DNA from: an uncultured Elusimicrobiales bacterium
GTDB lineage: Bacteria; Elusimicrobiota; Elusimicrobia; Elusimicrobiales; Elusimicrobiaceae
DNA length: 9,213 bases
NCBI GenBank assembly: GCA_905235355.1
Contig: CAJOLM010000042.1
Span: 1-9,213 of the forward strand
Direction: 5' to 3'
Below the pieces are notes generated by a model that worked only from the letters and a program-made list of their open reading frames with translations, had not been told where the DNA came from and made no database searches. Positions 1-6,666 of this stretch are shown one piece after another (position 1 is the first letter of the stretch; each line of letters begins with the position of its first letter). The translations under genes and the position numbers were made by a program.

Positions 1-30
1 AGATTCTCAACTACAACCTTGAGAATGACA
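1..30. repeat. Palindromic element, truncated by window edge
   Basis: A perfect 8-bp stem (ATTCTCAA at 3-10, TTGAGAAT at 19-26) encloses the loop CTACAACC, and TGACA follows at 26-30. The 11-mer ACTACAACCTT at 10-20 recurs exactly, on the opposite strand, in the hairpin at 7344-7366. The pilin-leader hairpin at 7157-7181 carries a diverged version. The ending GAATGACA resembles the TGTCAT/ATGACA ends of the 7312-7449 element. I read this as the outer end of another copy whose remainder lies left of the window. Confidence 0.7.
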
Positions 31-49
31 CTTATTTTTATATATCAAA

Positions 50-99
50 GTGAAACTCCCCAGGCTCCCGCCTGGGGTGTCCTGTAAGGTACTCAAAAA
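50..99. repeat. 50-bp terminator-associated repeat, copy 1
   Basis: This 50-bp sequence matches 7541-7590 in the same orientation at 48 of 50 positions; the only differences are two adjacent bases (AG here, GA there). It contains a perfect 8-bp palindrome, CCCCAGGC (58-65), loop TCCC, GCCTGGGG (70-77). Its right end, TACTCAAAAA, supplies the T-tract (read on the minus strand) of the phosphoesterase terminator. No coding potential is seen. Its role is unknown. Confidence 0.85.
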
Positions 100-119
100 G
101 CAGCCTCTTTTGGGCTGCT
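95..119 (-). terminator. Intrinsic terminator of the metallophosphoesterase gene
   Basis: On the minus strand a stem AGCAGCC / GGCTGCT (plus coordinates 113-119 and 99-105, 7-nt loop) is followed directly by TTTTT (95-99). With one G-U pair the stem extends into the T-tract. It lies about 25 nt past the stop codon at 145 and merges with the 50-bp repeat. Confidence 0.85.
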
Positions 120-144
120 CTTTACGCGCAAAATTTTTTTACAT

Positions 145-921
145 TCAAACCGTTACCACTTCCGGCACACCCTGCACCAGGCGCAAATATTGCAGCTTGC
201 GGTGCATCCCCACATCCACCGGAATAATATTGCGTCCATTGTCTAACACAATTTCGTCCACCTGCGTGTGCCCTACAATTTGTTTAAGCTCGCTACGCGG
301 GCAAGAGGCCAACAAATCATCTAAATCTTCCCAAAAAATACCGCCGAATTTATCCGGCCCGCTGCGGTGGATGCCGATGTTAAAAATCGGATGACGGAAA
401 AACTCATGCTTAATAGCTTCGCGAAAAACCATATTGGTCAGCACCGCTACATTGTTGGGCGTCAATTCATCCAGCTGCATTTTAAAAATTTTCATCAGCT
501 TATGCGTCACGCCCGCATGCGTAAACAGAAAATCTTTGTATGCATAGGCCGCGCGAATTTCAAAATTAAGCACCTGGGTTTTCATTTTATCGCGCACGAC
601 TTTAGCTTCGTCTTTGCTAAAACCGGAAATCATAAAATTACTCATTAGCAGTTCCAGTTCATGATTTCCCACCAAGCGGATTACTTCCCCTTGTCTTGCA
701 TTAGCCTCACGCTGAATTTGGTCTAATAAATTGTCCACTTGGCGCGGTTTTGGCCCGCGGTCAAAAATATCACCCATTTGAATCAGGCGGTTACGACCCC
801 CACACCAGTGCAAATTTTCGTCAATCAGCCCCGCATGACGCAGCAGCGTGACAAACGCGTCATACTGTCCATGTACATCTCCAATGACAATTACCTGTCG
901 GTGTGGTTTGCTTGTGTCCAT
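145..921 (-). CDS. Calcineurin-like metallophosphoesterase (PPP-type)
   Basis: This 258-residue protein carries all signature motifs of the PPP branch of metallophosphoesterases. They are GDVHGQYD (D15, H17), GDIFDRGP (D51, D54, R55), GNHE (N86, H87), THAG (H135) and GHT (H218). In this family these residues hold two metal ions and activate water to hydrolyse phosphoesters. The motifs fit serine/threonine phosphatases of the Shewanella-like type as well as ApaH-like diadenosine tetraphosphatases, so the substrate cannot be fixed from sequence. No signal peptide or membrane segment is visible, so it is probably cytoplasmic. It is transcribed divergently from glcDE and ends at a good terminator. 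The start at 921 sits 14 residues before the first motif and has no Shine-Dalgarno sequence, although no better start is seen. Confidence 0.9.
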   Translation of the reverse strand: MDTSKPHRQVIVIGDVHGQYDAFVTLLRHAGLIDENLHWCGGRNRLIQMGDIFDRGPKPRQVDNLLDQIQREANARQGEVIRLVGNHELELLMSNFMISGFSKDEAKVVRDKMKTQVLNFEIRAAYAYKDFLFTHAGVTHKLMKIFKMQLDELTPNNVAVLTNMVFREAIKHEFFRHPIFNIGIHRSGPDKFGGIFWEDLDDLLASCPRSELKQIVGHTQVDEIVLDNGRNIIPVDVGMHRKLQYLRLVQGVPEVVTV

Positions 922-964
922 AAATAATATAATAACAGTATAGCAAAATTACAGCGGCGGCCCT
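922..964. promoter_or_regulatory. Divergent promoter region between phosphoesterase and glcDE
   Basis: This 43-bp AT-rich gap is the only space for promoters of both neighbours. On the plus strand TATAAT (928-933) is a perfect -10 box, placing a start near 940 for glcDE. On the minus strand TATACT (942-937) is a good -10, placing a start near 930, only about 8-10 nt before the phosphoesterase ATG. Neither has a convincing -35 at 16-18 bp. The two -10 boxes nearly abut, so the promoters would compete. Confidence 0.5.
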
Positions 965-2959
965 ATGCAAATACCGGCTTCTACTTTGCGCGCCCTAAAG
1001 CGCTTGCTCGGCCCAAAAGCCGTACATACCGACGAGGTTTCCCTGGCCTTGAACGGATATGACTGTTCTCCCAGCCGCCACCGTCCGGACGCAGTGCTAA
1101 CCATATCTGACCCAAATCAACTGGCGCCGCTTTTGCAGTTATTATCTAAAGAAAAAATTCCTTTTATTGCGCGCGCCGCCGGCACCAATCACGCCGGAAG
1201 CTGCGCAGCCGTGCGCGGCGGGGTGGTGCTAAATCTAAATCCGCTCTGCACCCTGCATCATATAGACACCGCCCATGGCCTGGCGCAGGCCGACCCCTGT
1301 TTGGTAACCGGGGATTTGCAACAGGCACTTGTCCCGTTAGGCTTTTTTTACGCGCCCGACCCCGCCAGTGAACGGGTCAGCACGTTGGGCGGCAATTTAG
1401 CCCAAAATGCCAGCGGCGCGCGCTGTTTAAAATATGGAAACACTGCTGATAATACACTGCAAGCTGTGTTCCTTACACCCAATGGACGGGAATTTATTTT
1501 GCGCCACGAAGACCCCGGGCCGGACCTTTTGGGGCTGATTGCCGGCAGCGAAGGCACCCTAGGTATTATTAAAAATATGCAAGTCAAAATTCAGCCGGTA
1601 GCGCCGCATATCTGCACCTTTTTAGTGACTTTTCCATCCATAGAAGATAGCGTACAAGCCGTCACCGATTTGGTAGCCAGCGGATTAATTCCACGCTGCG
1701 TGGAAGCCATGGACCAGCTGACTACCCGCACAGTAGAAAATTTTACCCATGCCGGATATCCCGACGCACCGGCTGTATTAATTTTAGAGCTGGACGGCCT
1801 CGAAACGCAAATGAAAAAAGACATACAAGTCTTGCAAAAAATTTGCCAAAAAAATCACACGCTGTCTTTTACACAAGCCCAAACAGAACAAGAGCGCGAA
1901 AAAATATGGCAAGGCCGCCGTGCCGCGTACGCGGCTATGGCTGCGCTGGCCCCCAATGTGGCGGTGGGCGACGGTACCGTCCCGCGCAGCGAGCTGCCTA
2001 AAACGCTAAAAAAAGTGCGCCAAATTATTGAACAAAATGATGTAACTGCTAGCCTGCTTTTCCACGCGGGCGACGGAAATTTCCACCCGCAAATTATATT
2101 TAACGGCACTATTCCCGAACAGGTGCGCAAAGTACAAAAAACAGTGCATGAAATTTTGAAAGCTTGTGTAGATAGCGGCGGTACTATATCGGGCGAGCAT
2201 GGCATTGGTGTAGAAAAGCGGGCAGTGATGGCATACCAATATTCACGCCAAACGCTTTCTTTATTTCAAAAAATTAAAAACGCTTTTGACCCGCAACACC
2301 TGGCTAATCCCGAAAAAATTATCCCCATGGGGTTTGAAAACCGCGCAGCAAATACGCTTGCCTCGGACCCGGCCGTAACCAAGTTGGCAGACGAAATCAA
2401 ACAACGGTATGCTGCTAACAAGCCCTCCGCTATTAGCGGCGCAGCCACGCAACTGACAGAGAAGAAACAAGATTTGTCCACCCGTACTTTACAAAAAATA
2501 ACAGACATTGATACCACTAATTATACCGCTACTGTGCAAGCCGGCGCGCGCGCGACCGACGTGCTAAAAGCATTACGCGCCAAAAAAGTATTTGCCTGTT
2601 TGCCGCCGGAATATAAAGGAACTATCGGCGGGTTGGTAGCCACCAAAGCAGCCCCCCAGTTTATTTCACAATTAACCGGAGTAGAGGCCATTTTGTCAAA
2701 CGGCGATATCGTGCGCTACGGCGGAAAAATTATGAAAAATGCCGCCGGGTATAACTTGTGCCGTTTGTTTGCAGGCTCGTGGGGTGCGCTGGGGATAATT
2801 ACGCAAATTACCTTTAAAATTTATGCCGCGCAACAACCGCAACCGACGTTGCATCTGGAAAAAACAGTGCCGCCCGCTAACGATTTATTTCGTGCCCTTA
2901 AACAAGAAATTGACCCGCAGGGTTTGTTTCTTTCTCCTGCTTTTAAGGAAGGAAAATGA
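965..2959 (+). CDS. Fused GlcD-GlcE FAD-binding 2-hydroxyacid dehydrogenase
   Basis: This 664-residue flavoprotein joins two subunits of glycolate/D-lactate-type oxidases. Residues 1-455 are a complete GlcD: an FAD-binding loop (AAGTNHAG, 72-78), the stretch YAPDPAS, GSEGTLG, and the metal/substrate motifs FHAGDGNFHP (H367, H374) and GEHGIG (E411, H412). It ends with FDPQHLANPEKIIP, as in E. coli GlcD. Residues about 456-664 are GlcE-like: a weak FAD loop near 488-500, GTIGGLVAT, and MKNAAGYNLCRLFAGSWGAL (590 on). The segment between the FAD domain and the terminal helix LKQEIDPQGLF is about 25 residues, against roughly 140 in E. coli GlcE, so the cap domain is missing. It should oxidise a 2-hydroxyacid to the 2-oxoacid; the substrate is not known. 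The SD is weak (GGCGG). The stop overlaps glcF by ATGA. Confidence 0.9.
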   Translation: MQIPASTLRALKRLLGPKAVHTDEVSLALNGYDCSPSRHRPDAVLTISDPNQLAPLLQLLSKEKIPFIARAAGTNHAGSCAAVRGGVVLNLNPLCTLHHIDTAHGLAQADPCLVTGDLQQALVPLGFFYAPDPASERVSTLGGNLAQNASGARCLKYGNTADNTLQAVFLTPNGREFILRHEDPGPDLLGLIAGSEGTLGIIKNMQVKIQPVAPHICTFLVTFPSIEDSVQAVTDLVASGLIPRCVEAMDQLTTRTVENFTHAGYPDAPAVLILELDGLETQMKKDIQVLQKICQKNHTLSFTQAQTEQEREKIWQGRRAAYAAMAALAPNVAVGDGTVPRSELPKTLKKVRQIIEQNDVTASLLFHAGDGNFHPQIIFNGTIPEQVRKVQKTVHEILKACVDSGGTISGEHGIGVEKRAVMAYQYSRQTLSLFQKIKNAFDPQHLANPEKIIPMGFENRAANTLASDPAVTKLADEIKQRYAANKPSAISGAATQLTEKKQDLSTRTLQKITDIDTTNYTATVQAGARATDVLKALRAKKVFACLPPEYKGTIGGLVATKAAPQFISQLTGVEAILSNGDIVRYGGKIMKNAAGYNLCRLFAGSWGALGIITQITFKIYAAQQPQPTLHLEKTVPPANDLFRALKQEIDPQGLFLSPAFKEGK

Positions 2960-4239
2960 GACAAGCAACCTATTTTACTGTACCTCTTAATACCCGCGTC
3001 CCCGGCACGCCGGAGCCACGCACTGTTTCCTATAGCGCGCTATGTTGTACGCGCTGCAATGCGTGCGTGCAGAGCTGTCCTTCTTATTTACTACAACGGG
3101 AAGAAATATTTTCTCCGCGCGGGCGCGTGCAACTGCTGCGCTTATTATTAGAAGAAAAAATTAAACCGGCTCCGCATACCAAATTAATCAAGCAAACCCT
3201 GCGCGCTTGCACCTTGTGTGCGCGTTGCACGCAAACGTGCGCGGGGCAAATCCCCGTAGCACACCACATGATTGTGCTTAGGCGGCAAATGCAATTTCAT
3301 TTTTTGCCTGTCACCTTGCGTGCGGCGCATTATTTGCGCGCACAATTTCCCGCATTTTTTGATTTGCTGCTGGGCGCGGGGCTGCTGCTGCGGCGCGTTG
3401 GCCTAATTACCTTGTTACAATTTTTCTTGCCTACTTGGTTGCGCCACGCACATAAAGTGCTGCCGCACCGCTGTTTATCGCTTAAAACTGTACTCAAGAA
3501 ACACGGTATTTCTGCCACGGACCAAAACCCGGACGCATTATATTTGCCTTCTTTAGAAGTGCAATATTTTGACGGAAATATTGCTCGCTACACCTTGAAA
3601 GCCACCCACGCCGAACGCCCGCATATTTTGCAACACACATCAAGCGGTCTGTTTGAATATATGTACGGCTCGCAAGTTACTTGCCTCAAACAAGCCAAAA
3701 AATTATTGCGCACCTGGGAAAAATACAGCACAGCAAAACCGATTGCTTTGCTGACAGACAGCATAGAAATTTATTCTTTTCTAAAAAATTATCCGCTTTT
3801 GTTTGCCACGCTACCGGGCTGGAAAAAGCGCGCCGAAGCTTTTGCGCAAAGTGTAAAATTTATAACAGATTTTTCATTTGCTGACGGAAAAACTGACACT
3901 TCAGGCCGACGTGCCGCCCTGGACGACTCCACGGTTTTGTATCCACCCACAGACGCTGCCGAACGCGCGCGAAAAATATTGTTAGCAAAATTCGGCTCAA
4001 ATATGATACAGTGTACATATAGCCGTTTCCCCGTCCCGGTTGCGGGGGGTGCTTTTGCATACCCTGCGCAAGCGCGGAAAGTCGTACGCGAAGTAGCCCG
4101 GGATGTTGTGCAGCACCAAGTAACGGACATATATTGTCTGTCTGTGTGGGCTGCGTTAGAAATAAGTGCGGCAACACGTCGGTATTATCCGGCGGCAACC
4201 GCTAAACATATTGCATATTTACAGGCCGACTATGAATGA
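2956..4239 (+). CDS. glcF: GlcF-type iron-sulfur subunit with degenerate CCG domains
   Basis: This 427-residue protein begins with two [4Fe-4S] motifs: C31-x2-C34-x2-C37-x3-C41-P and C85-x2-C88-x2-C91-x3-C95, the latter followed by Ala instead of the usual Pro. It should accept electrons from the GlcDE flavoprotein and pass them on, probably to the quinone pool. A hydrophobic stretch lies around residues 125-165. The C-terminal half aligns by pattern with the two CCG domains of E. coli GlcF, but their cysteines are gone. CCGAVDYHL corresponds to TSSGLFEYM, SGCGAFVKEY to DSIEIYSFLKNY, HCPCTLQHA to YPPTDAAER, and CCGSAGTYAL to PVAGGAFAYP. These alignments are by eye from remembered sequence. 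Length is near the family norm (about 407) with no frameshift. The SD AAGGAAGG is strong, and the start overlaps glcDE by 4 bp, so translation is coupled. Confidence 0.87.
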   Translation: MRQATYFTVPLNTRVPGTPEPRTVSYSALCCTRCNACVQSCPSYLLQREEIFSPRGRVQLLRLLLEEKIKPAPHTKLIKQTLRACTLCARCTQTCAGQIPVAHHMIVLRRQMQFHFLPVTLRAAHYLRAQFPAFFDLLLGAGLLLRRVGLITLLQFFLPTWLRHAHKVLPHRCLSLKTVLKKHGISATDQNPDALYLPSLEVQYFDGNIARYTLKATHAERPHILQHTSSGLFEYMYGSQVTCLKQAKKLLRTWEKYSTAKPIALLTDSIEIYSFLKNYPLLFATLPGWKKRAEAFAQSVKFITDFSFADGKTDTSGRRAALDDSTVLYPPTDAAERARKILLAKFGSNMIQCTYSRFPVPVAGGAFAYPAQARKVVREVARDVVQHQVTDIYCLSVWAALEISAATRRYYPAATAKHIAYLQADYE

Positions 4240-5440
4240 CTTTCAAACGGAAACGCCTAAGTTATCAGCAGACGAGAAGCTAAACCTTCTCGTGAAGTTC
4301 GGTGCGCGCATTTCCAGTGAATTGCGCCTGGACAAACTGCTTGATATTATTGCCCAGCAAATCACGCTGATGCTGGACGTCGTCCGCTGCACCATTTACC
4401 TCAAAGATTCTGACCGCAAGGAACTATGGTCCAAAATTGCCCAGGGCCATGGGCTAGAGCATACCGAAATCCGCTTGCCGCTAGACGGAAATGACGTGGT
4501 GCCCATTGTGGCGCGCACGGGGCAGACTATTAATTTGCCCAATGCTTACGAAGATGAACGCTTTTCTATGGCGGTGGATATGGTCACCGATTTCCGCACG
4601 CAAACCATGCTCGCCGTGCCGCTTAAAAATAATTCCGGCAAGGTGCTGGGCGTTTTCCAAGTAGCCAATAAATCAGACGGCACGCCTTTTGATAAAAAAG
4701 ACGAAGGCATTTTGCTGCTGCTGGCCACCCTGGCTGCCAGCTCTATTGAAATTGCCAAATTGTATCAGGACGTACATATTGCACAATTGGAAACCATTTA
4801 CCGCTTGGCTGTCACGGCCGAATATCGCGACCAGCAAGATACCCGCGCGCACTTAAAGAACATCAGCATTATTTCGTACCTCTTGGCGCTGGCGCTGGGG
4901 CTTAGCAAAAAACAGGCCGAGTTGATTAAAAATGCCAGCCCGCTGCATGACATTGGCAAGGTGGCACTGGCCGATAACATTTTGCTTAAACCGGGCCGCT
5001 TAACGCCGGAAGAATTTGAAATTATGAAGTCGCACACCATTTACGGCGGGCGCATTTTGGAAGGGGCGCACTCTAAAGTTTTGCAAGTCGCCCACAAAAT
5101 GAGTTTATACCACCACGAAAAATGGAACGGTACCGGATACCCCAAGGGCCTGAAAGCAGAAGAAATCCCCTTGGAGGCGCGCATTGTAACCGTCGCCGAC
5201 GTATTTGACGCGTTGTGCGTAGCGCGCGTGTACAAAAAAGCGTGGAAAACGGACGACGCTTACCTCTACATTTTGGGTGAAAGCGGCAAAGCGTTTGACC
5301 CGCGTATTGTGGCTGCATTTAACCGCATTTATTCTTCCGTGCGCAAACTCTACGCCAAAAATCAGGCCAGTCAGGCAGACGCTTTAAGCGAAGAGGCGGC
5401 TGTGCAAGCGTCGCGCATTTCGTCTTTGCGTGATGAGTAA
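4232..5440 (+). CDS. GAF-HD-GYP cyclic-di-GMP phosphodiesterase
   Basis: This is a 402-residue soluble signalling protein. Residues about 20-170 form a GAF sensor domain containing VFQVANKSDGTPFDKKDE, like the NKFDE region of nucleotide-binding GAF domains. Residues about 190-375 form an HD-GYP domain: DTRAHLKNIS, LHDIGK (H239, D240), LLKPGRLTPEEFEIM, HHEKWNGTGYPKG (H294, H295; GYP 302-304) and VADVFDAL. All metal and signature residues are present, so activity against cyclic-di-GMP is expected. No transmembrane segment or receiver domain is seen, so the input is probably a cytosolic small molecule bound by GAF. An in-frame GTG at 4166 would add 22 residues deep inside glcF. I prefer the ATG at 4232, where the protein starts MNDFQTE and overlaps glcF by 8 bp. 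The SD is weak (ACAGG), so translation probably depends on glcF. Confidence 0.9.
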   Translation: MNDFQTETPKLSADEKLNLLVKFGARISSELRLDKLLDIIAQQITLMLDVVRCTIYLKDSDRKELWSKIAQGHGLEHTEIRLPLDGNDVVPIVARTGQTINLPNAYEDERFSMAVDMVTDFRTQTMLAVPLKNNSGKVLGVFQVANKSDGTPFDKKDEGILLLLATLAASSIEIAKLYQDVHIAQLETIYRLAVTAEYRDQQDTRAHLKNISIISYLLALALGLSKKQAELIKNASPLHDIGKVALADNILLKPGRLTPEEFEIMKSHTIYGGRILEGAHSKVLQVAHKMSLYHHEKWNGTGYPKGLKAEEIPLEARIVTVADVFDALCVARVYKKAWKTDDAYLYILGESGKAFDPRIVAAFNRIYSSVRKLYAKNQASQADALSEEAAVQASRISSLRDE

Positions 5441-5528
5441 TCCCGGCGCGGCGGCGCGCAAAAATACTACAATATAGTGTCCTTTTGGCTTTCAACCTTA
5501 AGTACAATTTTGATTTTGTGAGGAAATG

Positions 5529-6602
5529 ATGGACAAAGAGACTGTACTCGTTGGCTTAAGCGGCGGGGTGGATTCCGCTGCCACAGCCGTGCTGCTCAAA
5601 GAGCAAGGCTACCGCGTCATTGGCGCGACCATGCTCATCTGGGATCCGGACTTGCCCCTTCCGCAAGGGCCTAAAAAAAATGCTTGTTTGGCGCCTGATA
5701 AAGACGACGTGCAAGAGGCCACCGCCATTGCAAATAAACTCGGCATTGATTACGTTACCGTAGATTGCAAAGACGCTTACAAACAAACGGTGTTGGAAAA
5801 TTTCCGGCTGGAATATTCCTGCGGGCGTACCCCCAATCCGTGCGTTTTGTGCAACAGTTTAATCAAATTTGGCGTGCTGCCCACCGCAGCCCGCGCGCAA
5901 GGTATTGCGTTTGATAAATTTGCCACCGGGCATTATGCACGCGTAGCATACGACGAAAAATCCGGCAAATACCAGCTTAAAAGGGCGCTGGATTTATCGC
6001 GCGACCAAAGTTATTTTTTGTACCGCTTAAAACAGGAGCAGCTGGCCCATGTACTCTTTCCGCTAGGCGAAAAAAACAAGCCGGAAATCCGCGAAAAAGC
6101 GCGCCAGGCCGGGCTGAAAGTAGCCGATAAAGAAGACAGTATGGACTTTTATTGCGGCGATTATAATGACCTGTTAAATTTCTCTGATAAACCCGGCGAC
6201 ATTGTGACTTTAGACGGCAAAGTAGTTGCCCACCACGACGGCATTTGGCGCTACACCATTGGCAAACGCAAAGGGCTTGGCATTAGCGGGTTTAAAGAGC
6301 CGATGTACGTGGTCAAATTAGACGCTGAAAAAAATCAGGTTATTATCGGCCCGAAAGAAGCGCTTTATTCAGACATACTGACTGCTACAAATGTCAGCTG
6401 GATAGCGGCAGAGCCGCCCGCGGCGCAGTTTGATTGCGACGTAAAAATCCGCAATTTGCACAATGCCGCCCGCGCGCATATTACCGTGACGGAAAACGGC
6501 TTTGAAGCAAAATTTGAGCAGCCGCAACTCTCTATTACCGCCGGGCAAAGTGCCGTATTATATGACGGCGACGTGGTCCTTGGCGGCGGTATGATTTTGT
6601 AG
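5529..6602 (+). CDS. mnmA: tRNA-specific 2-thiouridylase MnmA
   Basis: MnmA adenylates and thiolates C2 of the wobble uridine of tRNAs for Lys, Glu and Gln, using persulfide sulfur. The protein has the ATP PP-loop SGGVDS (11-16), the catalytic motif TPNPCVLCN (C105, with C108 nearby), ATGHYAR, RDQSYFLYRL, and the second catalytic cysteine in DFYCGDY (C209). This last motif differs from the more usual CFIGE form but keeps the cysteine. IGKRKGLG and a C-terminal beta-barrel ending in VLYDGDVVLGGGMIL complete the usual fold and length. Two adjacent ATGs exist (5526 and 5529). GAGGA at 5520-5524 leaves 1 nt before the first and 4 before the second, so I choose 5529 (357 residues). The 88-bp gap before it has two possible -10 boxes (TACAAT at 5468 and 5503) but no clear -35, so a separate promoter is possible, not shown. 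Confidence 0.95.
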   Translation: MDKETVLVGLSGGVDSAATAVLLKEQGYRVIGATMLIWDPDLPLPQGPKKNACLAPDKDDVQEATAIANKLGIDYVTVDCKDAYKQTVLENFRLEYSCGRTPNPCVLCNSLIKFGVLPTAARAQGIAFDKFATGHYARVAYDEKSGKYQLKRALDLSRDQSYFLYRLKQEQLAHVLFPLGEKNKPEIREKARQAGLKVADKEDSMDFYCGDYNDLLNFSDKPGDIVTLDGKVVAHHDGIWRYTIGKRKGLGISGFKEPMYVVKLDAEKNQVIIGPKEALYSDILTATNVSWIAAEPPAAQFDCDVKIRNLHNAARAHITVTENGFEAKFEQPQLSITAGQSAVLYDGDVVLGGGMIL

Positions 6603-6603
6603 C

Positions 6604-6636
6604 AAACACCCCGCCGAAAAGCGGGGTGTTTATTCT
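6604..6636 (+). terminator. Intrinsic terminator after mnmA
   Basis: A perfect 11-bp stem, AAACACCCCGC (6604-6614) and GCGGGGTGTTT (6621-6631), has a 6-nt loop CGAAAA and is followed by ATTCTT. It starts one base after the mnmA stop codon. The pilin gene runs towards it from the other side and has no other hairpin, so it may serve both genes. Confidence 0.9.
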
Positions 6637-6666
6637 TGCAGCAAAAGTACCATGATTTTTTAATTG

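Noticed and set aside
3789..4198. Two overlapping minus-strand frames of about 112 codons within glcF
   Set aside because: They are shadows of the conserved glcF frame, with low-complexity composition and no recognisable motifs.
4166..4231. GTG start giving the HD-GYP protein 22 extra residues
   Set aside because: It would lie deep inside glcF with no ribosome site, and the extra residues do not resemble the family. The ATG at 4232 fits gene-end overlap better.
5446..5459. GC-rich hairpin (GCGCG, loop GCGG, CGCGC) just after the HD-GYP stop
   Set aside because: Only 5 bp and followed by A residues, not T, on the plus strand, so it is not a convincing terminator for the operon.
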